From Thermodesulfovibrionales bacterium (GTDB lineage Bacteria > Nitrospirota > Thermodesulfovibrionia > Thermodesulfovibrionales > SM23-35), in contig JAGVMY010000146.1 of NCBI GenBank assembly GCA_020053565.1, positions 1-9,871 of the forward strand: a stretch of 9,871 nt of DNA. Direction: 5' to 3'. The position numbers and the translations under genes were made by a program. This document shows, one piece after another, positions 1 through 6,159 of this stretch. The first letter of the stretch is position 1. Every line of letters starts with the position of its first letter. Below the pieces are notes generated by a model. That model did no database searches. It had not been told where the DNA came from and saw only the letters and a list, made by a program, of their open reading frames with translations.

Positions 1-39
1 TACACCATCAGGTTTCACTATTGATAATGTCTTCTCCAT
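1..39 (-). CDS. ndk: Nucleoside diphosphate kinase, N-terminal 13 codons only (cut by window edge)
   Basis: The first 13 codons read MEKTLSIVKPDGV. This matches the start of nucleoside diphosphate kinases, where an (E)RTLxIxKPD stretch forms the first beta strand and the conserved Lys (here K9) lies in the nucleotide-binding region. The family transfers phosphate from ATP to NDPs through a phospho-histidine that would lie outside this window. Two in-frame ATGs stand side by side (42-40 and 39-37). The strong Shine-Dalgarno GAGGAGG (50-44) lies only 1 nt before the first but 4 nt before the second, so I chose the second. The gene follows malate dehydrogenase on the same strand after a 130-nt gap and may be co-transcribed with it. 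The identification rests on 13 residues. Confidence 0.72.
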   Translation of the reverse strand, partial: MEKTLSIVKPDGV

Positions 40-42
40 CAT

Positions 43-169
43 TCCTCCTCTTTTTGTGCGTTATCATTTTTTAGATTACTCAGTTTTCAATTTTATGGAG
101 TAACATAAGAGACATAGACAACTCACTAAACGCTATAGACTCAATGAACTCAAGAAACTTGATTTAATG
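43..169. other. Intergenic gap with degenerate short repeats between mdh and ndk
   Basis: No gene is visible here. On the plus strand ACTCA occurs at 121-125, 139-143 and 148-152, and ATAGAC occurs at 114-119 and 135-140, which gives a loose, decayed tandem-repeat look. A 5-bp inverted repeat TCAAG/CTTGA (150-154 and 158-162, 3-nt loop) lies just after the mdh stop, but no T-run follows it on the minus strand, so it is not a convincing terminator. A TTGAAA box (90-85, minus) could be a -35 element for ndk, but I find no good -10 at the right distance. Confidence 0.4.
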
Positions 170-1096
170 TTATATTGATAATTTTTTTATTAATTTTCTT
201 ACAGATTCACACGATGTCCTGAAATGGGTTTTTTCTTCTTTGGTGAGTTTTACCTCAATAATCTTTTCAATACCTTCTCTTCCGAGTATCACAGGTACAC
301 CCATATAAAGATCTTTTATACCATATTCTCCGTTAAGATATGCTGAACAGGGAAGGACACGTTTTTCATCGAGAAGGATTGATTTTATCATGTGAGATGA
401 TGCCGCAGCAGGTGCATAATATGCACTCCCTGATTTAAGGAGGGCAACTATTTCTGCACCACCTTTTCTTGTCCTCTCTATCAATGAATCAGTTTTCTTT
501 TTTGTGAAAAGATTTGTTATTGGTATTCCCTTGATAGCGGTAAAACTTGAAAGAGGAACCATATCATCACCATGTCCTCCGAGCACAAGTGCTTCAACAT
601 CTTGTGGTGACACATTGAATTCCCATGAAAGAAATGCAGTCAGTCTCGCGGAATCAAGTATTCCACCCATACCCATAACACGCTTGCAGGAAAACTCTGT
701 TGTCTTCCATGCAAGATATGTCATCACATCCATTGGATTTGTTACAACAATAATGATTGCATTTGGAGAAAATAGTGAAATTTCAATACATGCGTTTTTG
801 ATTACTTCAGCATTGGCGTGAAGAAGATCATCTCTTGACATTCCTGGTTTTCTGGGAAACCCTGCGGTAATAACGACAATGTCAGAGTTTGCAGTATCCG
901 CATAATCATTTGTTCCTTTGATTAACGATGATGAGTTCCAGAGAGGACATGCTTCTGCAAGGTCAAGGGCTTTTCCCTGGGGTATTCCTTCTACTATATC
1001 AAAGAGGACAACATCAGCAATTCCTGATTGCACAATGAGCAGTGCAGTTGTAGCACCAACATTACCAGCACCTATTATTGATACCTTTTTTCTCAT
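170..1096 (-). CDS. mdh: Malate dehydrogenase, LDH-like type (308 aa)
   Basis: NAD-dependent cytosolic enzyme interconverting malate and oxaloacetate. The Rossmann glycine motif GAGNVG is at residues 9-14, and Asp33 at the end of the second beta strand indicates NAD over NADP. The substrate-specificity loop is PRKPGMSR (81-88): Arg82 sits where lactate dehydrogenases have Gln, so this is a malate enzyme. Arg88, Asn120 (VTNPMD), Asp148, Arg151 (DSAR) and the catalytic His175 (GGHGD) are all present. The length is normal for the family. The reading frame extends 13 codons further upstream, but those residues (MPLVFCFFYNETV) lie before the usual family start and across a strong promoter, so I start at MRKK. 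There is no clear Shine-Dalgarno. It lies 66 nt after the CBS-domain gene and would supply oxaloacetate to the citrate synthase candidate encoded upstream on the same strand. Confidence 0.93.
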   Translation of the reverse strand: MRKKVSIIGAGNVGATTALLIVQSGIADVVLFDIVEGIPQGKALDLAEACPLWNSSSLIKGTNDYADTANSDIVVITAGFPRKPGMSRDDLLHANAEVIKNACIEISLFSPNAIIIVVTNPMDVMTYLAWKTTEFSCKRVMGMGGILDSARLTAFLSWEFNVSPQDVEALVLGGHGDDMVPLSSFTAIKGIPITNLFTKKKTDSLIERTRKGGAEIVALLKSGSAYYAPAAASSHMIKSILLDEKRVLPCSAYLNGEYGIKDLYMGVPVILGREGIEKIIEVKLTKEEKTHFRTSCESVRKLIKKLSI

Positions 1097-1105
1097 TACC
1101 GTCTC

Positions 1106-1135
1106 ATTATAAAAGAAACAGAAAACCAATGGCAA
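1106..1135 (-). promoter_or_regulatory. Candidate sigma-70 promoter for mdh, near-leaderless
   Basis: On the minus strand there is a -35 box TTGCCA (1135-1130; 5/6 to consensus), an 18-nt spacer, and a perfect -10 TATAAT (1111-1106). The mdh ATG (1096) begins only 10 nt after the last base of the -10 box, so transcription would start at or within a few bases of the start codon. This fits the lack of a Shine-Dalgarno. It also implies mdh can be expressed independently of the upstream genes. Inferred from boxes and spacing only. Confidence 0.6.
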
Positions 1136-1162
1136 GCATACAATGCGAAGAAGAATCTTTCC

Positions 1163-2473
1163 TTAGAAGGTTTCTTCCAATGGTTCTTTTGGTAACTGTT
1201 CAAGTTTTACCTTTGCGATTCTTTGACCTACCATCTCAATGATTTTCAATCTCTTATCTTCAATCTCAACTGTATCGCCTGTCTGTGGTATCTTCTGAAG
1301 GAATGTGACAATAAAACCACCAAGCGTTTCATATTCAGGTGATTCCGGGATATCTATAAAGTAATCTTCACCAAGATCCCTGATACTTATTGAGGCGTCT
1401 ATGATCATTGAACCATCACCAAGTTGAATAACAGGGCTTTCAGTATCATATTCATCTCTGATTTCACCGACAATCTCTTCAATGAGATCCTCCAATGTCA
1501 CAAGCCCTGAAACCGCTCCATATTCATCTATTGCGATTGCCATGTGAACCCTTTTTTTCTGCATTTCTCTCAAAAGAATACTTATCTTCATTGTTTCAGG
1601 TGTGTATATTGGAGGCTTGATAATTTTTCGTATATCAACTTTACCCGTACTGGAAAGAATATTGAAAAAGTCTTTGGCATAGAGAAAACCTCTGATATCG
1701 TTTATATCTTTGCCTATGACAGGGTAACGGGAAAATTTTTCCTCAGAGATAATTGATTTAATCTCATCTACAGACTTATTGATTCCTACAGTAACCATTT
1801 GAGGAGATGGAATCATAACTTCCTTCACAAAGGTGTCTGTAAATTCGAACACACTGTGGATAAGTTTCTTTTCTTCTGATTCAAAGACTCCCTGTTCCCT
1901 GCCTTCCTCTAAAAGCAGTTTTATTTCTTCCTCAGAAATGTACTCCCTTTGTGTAAATGCCTTTTTACCAAAGGGTTTTAAAAGTAAATTGGTGCTCATG
2001 GTGAGTATTCGAACAAATACTGTAGCAATTTTAGAGAATTTATCAATAATCGGTGCAGTGATCATACCTAACTTTTCTGGATTTGAAAGCGCGAGCGATT
2101 TTGGAATCAGTTCACCAAATATGAGAGAAAAATAAGCAATGATGACGACAACAATGCCTATGGATATTACCTCGCTGGATGCAGAAATAATAGGTATTGG
2201 AACGTCTTTCAATAAGGGTTTGATAACCTTCACTGCAGCAGCACCTCCAACTGCTGATGCGATTGCTCCTGCGAGGGTAACCCCGATTTGAATTGTGGCA
2301 AGAAATCTGTCTGGAGTTTCTCTTAATTTATTTAAGACAATGGCGTTTTTGCTGCCTTCTTCCATTAATTGTTTAATGCGTGACCTTCTTGAGGTAACTA
2401 CTGCAATTTCTGAAGCGGCAAAAAAGCCATTGATTAAAATGAAAATTGATATGAGAAGTATCTCAAGCCACAT
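1163..2473 (-). CDS. CNNM/CorC-HlyC family membrane protein with DUF21 and CBS domains (436 aa)
   Basis: Integral inner-membrane protein of the CNNM/CorC ('hemolysin C-like', YtfL/YfjD) family. Members are linked to Mg2+/Co2+ transport or efflux, and the old haemolysin name is misleading. Domain order is typical. Residues 1-195 are a DUF21 transmembrane domain with hydrophobic segments near 3-25, 57-82, 100-120 and 135-165. It carries the family signatures NGFFAASE (15-22) and FGELIPKS (119-126). The linker EEGREQGVFE (189-198) leads to paired CBS domains (about 215-275 and 285-340, the second ending in DEYG 316-319 and VTLEDLIEEIVGEI). A C-terminal CorC_HlyC domain covers about 350-428. Length is normal. 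The ATG has no clear Shine-Dalgarno. It lies 64 nt after isocitrate dehydrogenase and is a functional outsider among TCA genes. The transported ion is unknown. Confidence 0.88.
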   Translation of the reverse strand: MWLEILLISIFILINGFFAASEIAVVTSRRSRIKQLMEEGSKNAIVLNKLRETPDRFLATIQIGVTLAGAIASAVGGAAAVKVIKPLLKDVPIPIISASSEVISIGIVVVIIAYFSLIFGELIPKSLALSNPEKLGMITAPIIDKFSKIATVFVRILTMSTNLLLKPFGKKAFTQREYISEEEIKLLLEEGREQGVFESEEKKLIHSVFEFTDTFVKEVMIPSPQMVTVGINKSVDEIKSIISEEKFSRYPVIGKDINDIRGFLYAKDFFNILSSTGKVDIRKIIKPPIYTPETMKISILLREMQKKRVHMAIAIDEYGAVSGLVTLEDLIEEIVGEIRDEYDTESPVIQLGDGSMIIDASISIRDLGEDYFIDIPESPEYETLGGFIVTFLQKIPQTGDTVEIEDKRLKIIEMVGQRIAKVKLEQLPKEPLEETF

Positions 2474-2537
2474 GTGTTTAATTTTTATCAGTCATGGATA
2501 ATTGTGTATTGTGAAATGATGCTACCACTCTCTAAAA

Positions 2538-3623
2538 TTATTGTATCTTTTTCAAGGTGTCAATGATTGCATCTGCTACCTGTGAAGTGGTTGCGGCAGT
2601 GGGGTCGTCAGGATTTGGTTTCATATCATAGGTGACATACCTGCCCTCTGCGATAACCGAGGCAAGCGCCTTTTCTAATCTGTCTGCTGCTTTTGTTTCA
2701 CCAATATAGTTGAGCATCATAACCCCGGATAGTATCATAGCCATGGGATTTATTTTATTCAAGCCCTTGTATTTTGGTGCACTCCCGTGTGTGGGCTCGA
2801 AGACTGCGATGTCATCTCCGATGTTTGCACCTGGTGCAAGACCGAGTCCTCCGATAAGGCCTGCGGCGAGATCAGATATGATATCACCATAGAGATTGGG
2901 AAGAACAATGACATCATAGAGCTTGGGCTTCTGCACGAGTTGCATACACATATTGTCAACTATCCTGTCTTCAAACTCGATATCTGCATATTCATTTGCA
3001 ATCTTCCTTGCAGTTTCAAGAAAGAGTCCGTCTGAATACTTCATTATATTTGCCTTATGTACTGCGGTTACCTTTTTCCTTTTGTTTTTTCTCGCATACT
3101 CAAATGCGAACCGTACAATCCTCTCTGTGGCATACACAGATATAGGTTTTATACTGATACCTGAATCGGATCTGATTTTCTTTCCTGTTGCATTACTAAT
3201 AAAGTCTATCAGTTTTTTTGTCTCTTCTGAATCTTTTTCAAATTCGATTCCTGCATACAAGTCTTCTGTGTTTTCCCTGACGATTACGAGGTCGATGTCT
3301 TTATAGTTTGTCTTTGCACCATTAAATGTTTTACATGGCCTTAAACAACAATAAAGGTCGAGGTTCTGTCTGAGTGCAACATTCACGCTCCTGAAGCCTG
3401 TTCCCACAGGAGTGGTGATAGGCCCTTTGAGGGCGACCTTATTCTTTGTTATAGAATCAATGACCTTTTGAGGCATAGGGTTTCCTTCTTTTTCAAATGC
3501 CTTCTGTCCTGCCTCCTGGATTTCCCACTGGAGAGAAACACCTGTTGCTTCAATGACACGTTGTGTGGCTTCGGAGATTTCAGGCCCTACGCCATCTCCC
3601 CGTATTAAAGTGACTGTATGCAT
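2538..3623 (-). CDS. icd: Isocitrate dehydrogenase, short monomer type (361 aa)
   Basis: Oxidative decarboxylation of isocitrate to 2-oxoglutarate in the cytosol. The isocitrate-binding signature is intact: Ser79-x-Asn81 with Arg85 (SVNVALRQ), Arg95 (CLRP), Arg116 (VRENTED), Tyr123, Lys190 (VHKANIMK), and metal ligands Asp223, Asp247 and Asp251. The SxNxxLR pattern separates it from isopropylmalate and homoisocitrate dehydrogenases. The length is that of the short NAD-type enzymes, yet the adenosine-phosphate pocket has Lys284-Tyr285 (HGSAPKYKG) and Tyr332. These match the NADP-selective residues of E. coli Icd rather than the Asp-Ile typical of NAD enzymes. Pro336 falls where E. coli has the phosphate-binding Arg395. 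Cofactor is therefore uncertain, with NADP somewhat favoured. Its ATG overlaps the preceding stop (TAATG, 1 nt) and has no good Shine-Dalgarno, pointing to translational coupling with the citrate synthase-like gene. Confidence 0.93.
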   Translation of the reverse strand: MHTVTLIRGDGVGPEISEATQRVIEATGVSLQWEIQEAGQKAFEKEGNPMPQKVIDSITKNKVALKGPITTPVGTGFRSVNVALRQNLDLYCCLRPCKTFNGAKTNYKDIDLVIVRENTEDLYAGIEFEKDSEETKKLIDFISNATGKKIRSDSGISIKPISVYATERIVRFAFEYARKNKRKKVTAVHKANIMKYSDGLFLETARKIANEYADIEFEDRIVDNMCMQLVQKPKLYDVIVLPNLYGDIISDLAAGLIGGLGLAPGANIGDDIAVFEPTHGSAPKYKGLNKINPMAMILSGVMMLNYIGETKAADRLEKALASVIAEGRYVTYDMKPNPDDPTAATTSQVADAIIDTLKKIQ

Positions 3624-4858
3624 TATAGATTTACTGTGAGTATTTTCTGAACAATATCAGGGCAGGTAGCAATGAGTTTCAGCTCATCATCTGTAAGGGG
3701 CTTCTGTGTGTGCAGATTGGCATACTGTGCGAGTTCGAGAATCCTTCTTGCCTCGTTGTCGTCGTGGAAATGGATACCAAGTTTGTCATAGACGTGCCTG
3801 AAGCCTTTAATGCCTCCATACTCACCTGTGGTGATTATCCTTCCGGTTTCGAGAAGTTCTGGTTCTCCTCTTCCCACATCTTCAGGGTCATAAAGTTCAT
3901 AGTTACGTCTGTCTTTAAGAGCTCCGTCTGCATGTATTCCTGATTCATGTGCAAATGCATTTGCACCTACTCCAGGCTGGTTTATCGGGATTGGTATATT
4001 AAATGCGTATGATGCGTATCTGCTGAGTTTCCAGGCTTTTTTAAGGTCTACATGTTCATCGAGGGGGACTTTATTTTTAAGACCGTGTGAGAAATTAAGT
4101 GCTAAGATTGTTGATACAAGGTCGCAATTGCCACAGCGTTCTCCGTAACCATTGATAGTTGTATTTATATAGGAGTCAACGCCACATTCTATGGCTCCCT
4201 GCGCCCCGGAAACAGATACCGCCTCTGCCATTCCGAGGTCGTTATGGCAGTGCATTTCTATGGGAAACTTTGTAGCGAGCGCAAGTGCCTTAGTCCTCTC
4301 ATATATTGTTATCGGGTCATCAGTACCGAGTGTATCACAGTATCTGAAGCGATCTGCACCTGCTTCTTTGCCTGCGAGGACGAATTCTATAAGTCTGTCA
4401 AGTTCTGTCCTCGATGCATCTTCTGCATTTATCCCTAATGTCTCTGTTCCGAGTTCTTTTGCAGTCTTTACCGCTTCAACAAGAGATTTCATGATATCCT
4501 TAAAGGTTTTTCTTCCCTGAAACTTGCCCTGTATCATTATCTCTGATGTGGAAATCGAGATATTGAGATGCTTGAGCTCAGGGCAGTTTTTAAAGGAAAG
4601 CTGAACATCTTCAGGAATTGCCCTGCACCAGCCTTCGAGGTGGATTCTTTTTATCACACCAACTTTTGCAAGTTCAAGGTTTGCATTTATGTAATTGATT
4701 TCATGTTTGAGGGTTGGGAAACCTACCTCGCTTTGATAAATTCCCATCTCATCAAAATAGATGTTTAACATCGTTTTAGAAAGTTTTGGGAGGAGTATCC
4801 TGGATGTCTGGACACCATCTCTGTTTGTCACATCGATCAAATATACTTTGTTTTTCAT
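3623..4858 (-). CDS. DRE-TIM acyltransferase, probable Re-type citrate synthase (homocitrate/isopropylmalate synthase family; 411 aa)
   Basis: A TIM-barrel Claisen-condensing enzyme joining acetyl-CoA to a 2-oxo acid. Visible motifs are DVTNRDGVQ (9-17, Arg13 and Asp14 binding the keto acid and metal), NAEDASRTELD (144-154), the metal-binding HCHND (203-207), NGYGERCGN (236-244), and ESGIHADG (305-312) with His309 from the lid. At 411 residues it lacks the C-terminal allosteric domain of leucine-type LeuA. The family includes isopropylmalate, citramalate and homocitrate synthases and, by published biochemistry in Clostridium kluyveri and other anaerobes, Re-citrate synthase. Tight coupling to a true isocitrate dehydrogenase, with malate dehydrogenase nearby, makes oxaloacetate the likely substrate and citrate the product. 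Homocitrate synthase (NifV or lysine route) is the main alternative. The family call is firm; the substrate is inferred from context. Confidence 0.75.
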   Translation of the reverse strand: MKNKVYLIDVTNRDGVQTSRILLPKLSKTMLNIYFDEMGIYQSEVGFPTLKHEINYINANLELAKVGVIKRIHLEGWCRAIPEDVQLSFKNCPELKHLNISISTSEIMIQGKFQGRKTFKDIMKSLVEAVKTAKELGTETLGINAEDASRTELDRLIEFVLAGKEAGADRFRYCDTLGTDDPITIYERTKALALATKFPIEMHCHNDLGMAEAVSVSGAQGAIECGVDSYINTTINGYGERCGNCDLVSTILALNFSHGLKNKVPLDEHVDLKKAWKLSRYASYAFNIPIPINQPGVGANAFAHESGIHADGALKDRRNYELYDPEDVGRGEPELLETGRIITTGEYGGIKGFRHVYDKLGIHFHDDNEARRILELAQYANLHTQKPLTDDELKLIATCPDIVQKILTVNL

Positions 4859-4870
4859 ATAAACTCTGTT

Positions 4871-4903
4871 AACCTCTTTTAAAATTAAGAATAAGTGGAG
4901 GTT
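4871..4903 (-). other. Leader inverted repeat upstream of the citrate synthase-like gene
   Basis: On the minus strand AACCTC (4903-4898) and GAGGTT (4876-4871) form a 6-bp inverted repeat with a 21-nt loop. The second arm contains the only Shine-Dalgarno-like GAGG before the ATG at 4858, although at about 14 nt it is further away than usual. If transcription starts near 4900 the first arm would be mostly missing from the RNA, so any regulatory role is doubtful. Confidence 0.3.
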
Positions 4904-4906
4904 TTA

Positions 4907-4936
4907 ATAGTAACATAAATTGATTTAATATTACAA
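4907..4936 (-). promoter_or_regulatory. Candidate promoter for the citrate synthase-icd genes
   Basis: Minus-strand boxes TTGTAA (4936-4931; 4/6) and TACTAT (4912-4907; 4/6) are separated by 18 nt, giving a start near 4900 and a leader of about 41 nt. The match is modest. The position, directly upstream of the first gene of the minus-strand run and back to back with the fabG promoter, is what makes it plausible. Confidence 0.35.
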
Positions 4937-5053
4937 TTACCGCGAACACCATGGAAGCATCTAAAATTTTGTAATGTTCGCTCCAAGAGCATTTTTCAGT
5001 CTGGAATGATTGAGGATTGAATCATTAGAAAATTTAGATGCTTCCTGTGGTAA
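4936..5053. repeat. Nested inverted repeats in the divergent intergenic region
   Basis: The outer arms GGAAGCATCTAAAATTTT (4953-4970) and AAAATTTAGATGCTTCC (5029-5045) are complementary except for one missing base. Beyond them, TTACC (4937-4941) and GGTAA (5049-5053) extend the symmetry with unequal spacing. Inside are AATGATT/AATCATT (5005-5011 and 5020-5026) and GCTC/GAGC (4980-4983 and 4987-4990). A further pair, GCGAACA (4942-4948) with TGTTCGC (4975-4981), encloses the left outer arm, so it competes with the long pairing. It occupies nearly half of the 260-bp gap between the divergent genes. It could be a small MITE-like insertion, an operator, or a structured RNA. Confidence 0.6.
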
Positions 5054-5061
5054 ATAAAGAC

Positions 5062-5090
5062 TGGAAAAGAAAATAGCTCTTTGTTACAAT
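5062..5090 (+). promoter_or_regulatory. Candidate sigma-70 promoter for fabG-acpP-fabF
   Basis: A -35-like TGGAAA (5062-5067; 4/6) and -10 TACAAT (5085-5090; 5/6) are 17 nt apart. They predict a start near 5097 and a leader of about 22 nt that just includes the strong GGGGAGG ribosome-binding site. The nested inverted repeats end 8 nt upstream of the -35 box, a position suited to a regulator site. Confidence 0.5.
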
Positions 5091-5118
5091 TAAGACCAGT
5101 TTTGCAGGGGAGGCATGG

Positions 5119-5859
5119 ATGGATTTTAAAGGTCAGGTTGCAATAGTTACAGGTGGAGGACGCGGTATCGGGAGAGCAATTGCAGAGGGTCTTGCAAAGA
5201 AAGGTGTCAATGTAGCTATTGCAGATATAAACCTGGATGCAGTAAATGAAGCTGTGGCAGCTATTGCCGCACTCGGAGTTAAGGCTATAGGAATACAGCT
5301 TGATGTGTCGAACTCCGAGAGTGTGAAAAAGACATTCGACGATATGCGAAGGGAGTTCAACAGGATTGATATATTGATAAACAATGCAGGCATTACAAAA
5401 GATAACCTTCTCATCAGAATGAAGGAGGAAGATTGGGACTCTGTAGTGAATATTAACCTCAAAAGTGTTTTCCTTTGTTCCAAGGAAGCGATAAAGGATA
5501 TGTCTAAACAACGGTACGGGAGAATAGTAAGTATCTCATCTGTAGCTGCATTCATGGGTAACGCAGGGCAGGCGAATTATAGTGCATCAAAAGCGGGGAT
5601 AGTCGGACTGACAAAGACAATAGCAAAAGAATATGCGAGCAGAGGAATCACAGCAAATGCTGTTGCACCTGGATTTATAAAAACTGCAATGACAGATGTT
5701 CTGCCGGAAAATGTAAAAGAAGAGATGATAAAGTTGATTCCTGCGGGAAGATTTGGTACAGTTGAGGATGTTGCGAATGCTGTTATTTTTCTTGCATCAC
5801 CTGACTCGGATTATATAACCGGTCACGTCATCCATGTAAATGGCGGTATGTATATGTAA
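5119..5859 (+). CDS. fabG: 3-oxoacyl-[ACP] reductase (246 aa)
   Basis: Short-chain dehydrogenase that reduces 3-oxoacyl-ACP to 3-hydroxyacyl-ACP in fatty-acid elongation in the cytosol. It has the nucleotide-binding TGGGRGIG (11-18), NNAG (88-91), an active-site Asn in NINL (111-114), and the catalytic triad Ser141, Tyr154 and Lys158 (YSASK). The GNAGQANYSASKAG stretch and the 246-residue length are typical of FabG. Asp36 at the end of the second beta strand (VAIADI) is the residue that usually marks NAD(H) preference in this superfamily, whereas classic FabG enzymes use NADPH. The start is set by GGGGAGG (5107-5113) at 5 nt. An ATG at 5115 in another frame stops after four codons. Next on the strand is acpP, 63 nt downstream. 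Confidence 0.95.
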   Translation: MDFKGQVAIVTGGGRGIGRAIAEGLAKKGVNVAIADINLDAVNEAVAAIAALGVKAIGIQLDVSNSESVKKTFDDMRREFNRIDILINNAGITKDNLLIRMKEEDWDSVVNINLKSVFLCSKEAIKDMSKQRYGRIVSISSVAAFMGNAGQANYSASKAGIVGLTKTIAKEYASRGITANAVAPGFIKTAMTDVLPENVKEEMIKLIPAGRFGTVEDVANAVIFLASPDSDYITGHVIHVNGGMYM

Positions 5860-5871
5860 TTTTCTATTTTA

Positions 5872-5903
5872 AATTTAAAATTTTCAATCTAAAATTTGAA
5901 ATT
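5872..5903 (+). repeat. AT-only hairpin between fabG and acpP
   Basis: AATTTAAAATTTT (5872-5884) and AAAATTTGAAATT (5891-5903) pair over 12 of 13 positions with a 6-nt loop. The stem holds no G-C pair and no clean T-run follows, so it is a poor intrinsic terminator. A TAAAAT (5890-5895) inside it could be a -10 box giving acpP extra transcription, but no matching -35 is evident. It may equally be AT-rich intergenic filler or an RNA end-protecting stem. Confidence 0.4.
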
Positions 5904-5922
5904 AAAACACGGAGGTGTAGTT

Positions 5923-6159
5923 ATGTTAGAAGAGAAAGTGAAAGAGATTATCTCAAAACAACTCGGTGTAAGTCAGGCAGAGATTAAACCAGAGTCATCT
6001 TTTGTTGAGGACTTGGGTGCGGACTCGCTGGATACAGTCGAGCTTGTTATGGCATTTGAGGAGGCATTTGGAATCGAGATACCTGATGAAGATGCAGAGA
6101 AGATCTCAAAAGTTAAAGATGCTATTGAGTATATTAATAAAAAGAAATCTTCTGCATGA
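5923..6159 (+). CDS. acpP: Acyl carrier protein (78 aa)
   Basis: Small acidic carrier that holds growing acyl chains on a 4'-phosphopantetheine arm. The attachment Ser35 sits in the classic LGADSLDTVELVMAFEEAFG context (31-50) at the start of helix II, followed by IEIPDEDAEKI. The length of 78 residues matches the family. I start at MLEEKVKEII because GGAGGTG (5911-5917) lies 5 nt upstream. The frame is open from an ATG at 5896, but that adds nine residues (MKLKHGGVV) absent from the family and encoded by the ribosome-binding site itself. The stop overlaps the fabF start (ATGA), implying coupled translation. Confidence 0.96.
   Translation: MLEEKVKEIISKQLGVSQAEIKPESSFVEDLGADSLDTVELVMAFEEAFGIEIPDEDAEKISKVKDAIEYINKKKSSA

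Noticed and set aside
170..1096. Lactate dehydrogenase
   Set aside because: Arg82 occupies the specificity position where lactate dehydrogenases carry Gln.
1097..1135. Thirteen-residue N-terminal extension of malate dehydrogenase
   Set aside because: The extension overlaps the TTGCCA/TATAAT promoter boxes and has no counterpart before the usual family start.
2923..3306. Plus-strand frame of 127 codons opposite icd
   Set aside because: Mirror of a well-conserved isocitrate dehydrogenase; the hydrophobic, Ser/Phe-rich translation is what the complement of such a gene produces.
2538..3623. Isopropylmalate or homoisocitrate dehydrogenase
   Set aside because: Ser79-x-Asn81-x-x-x-Arg85 (SVNVALRQ) is the isocitrate-specific pattern; the other family members differ in this helix.
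3623..4858. Leucine-pathway 2-isopropylmalate synthase (leuA) for the DRE-TIM enzyme
   Set aside because: The protein is about 100 residues short of LeuA with no regulatory C-terminal domain, and the coupled dehydrogenase has the isocitrate rather than the isopropylmalate signature.
5115..5129. Upstream ATG at 5115 as the fabG start
   Set aside because: It is out of frame, stops after four codons, and lies only 1 nt from the Shine-Dalgarno; the ATG at 5119 has proper spacing.
5133..5555. Long minus-strand open frames opposite fabG (4996-5511 and 5133-5555)
   Set aside because: They are antisense shadows of a clear FabG with all catalytic residues; their translations show no domain pattern and they have no ribosome-binding site.
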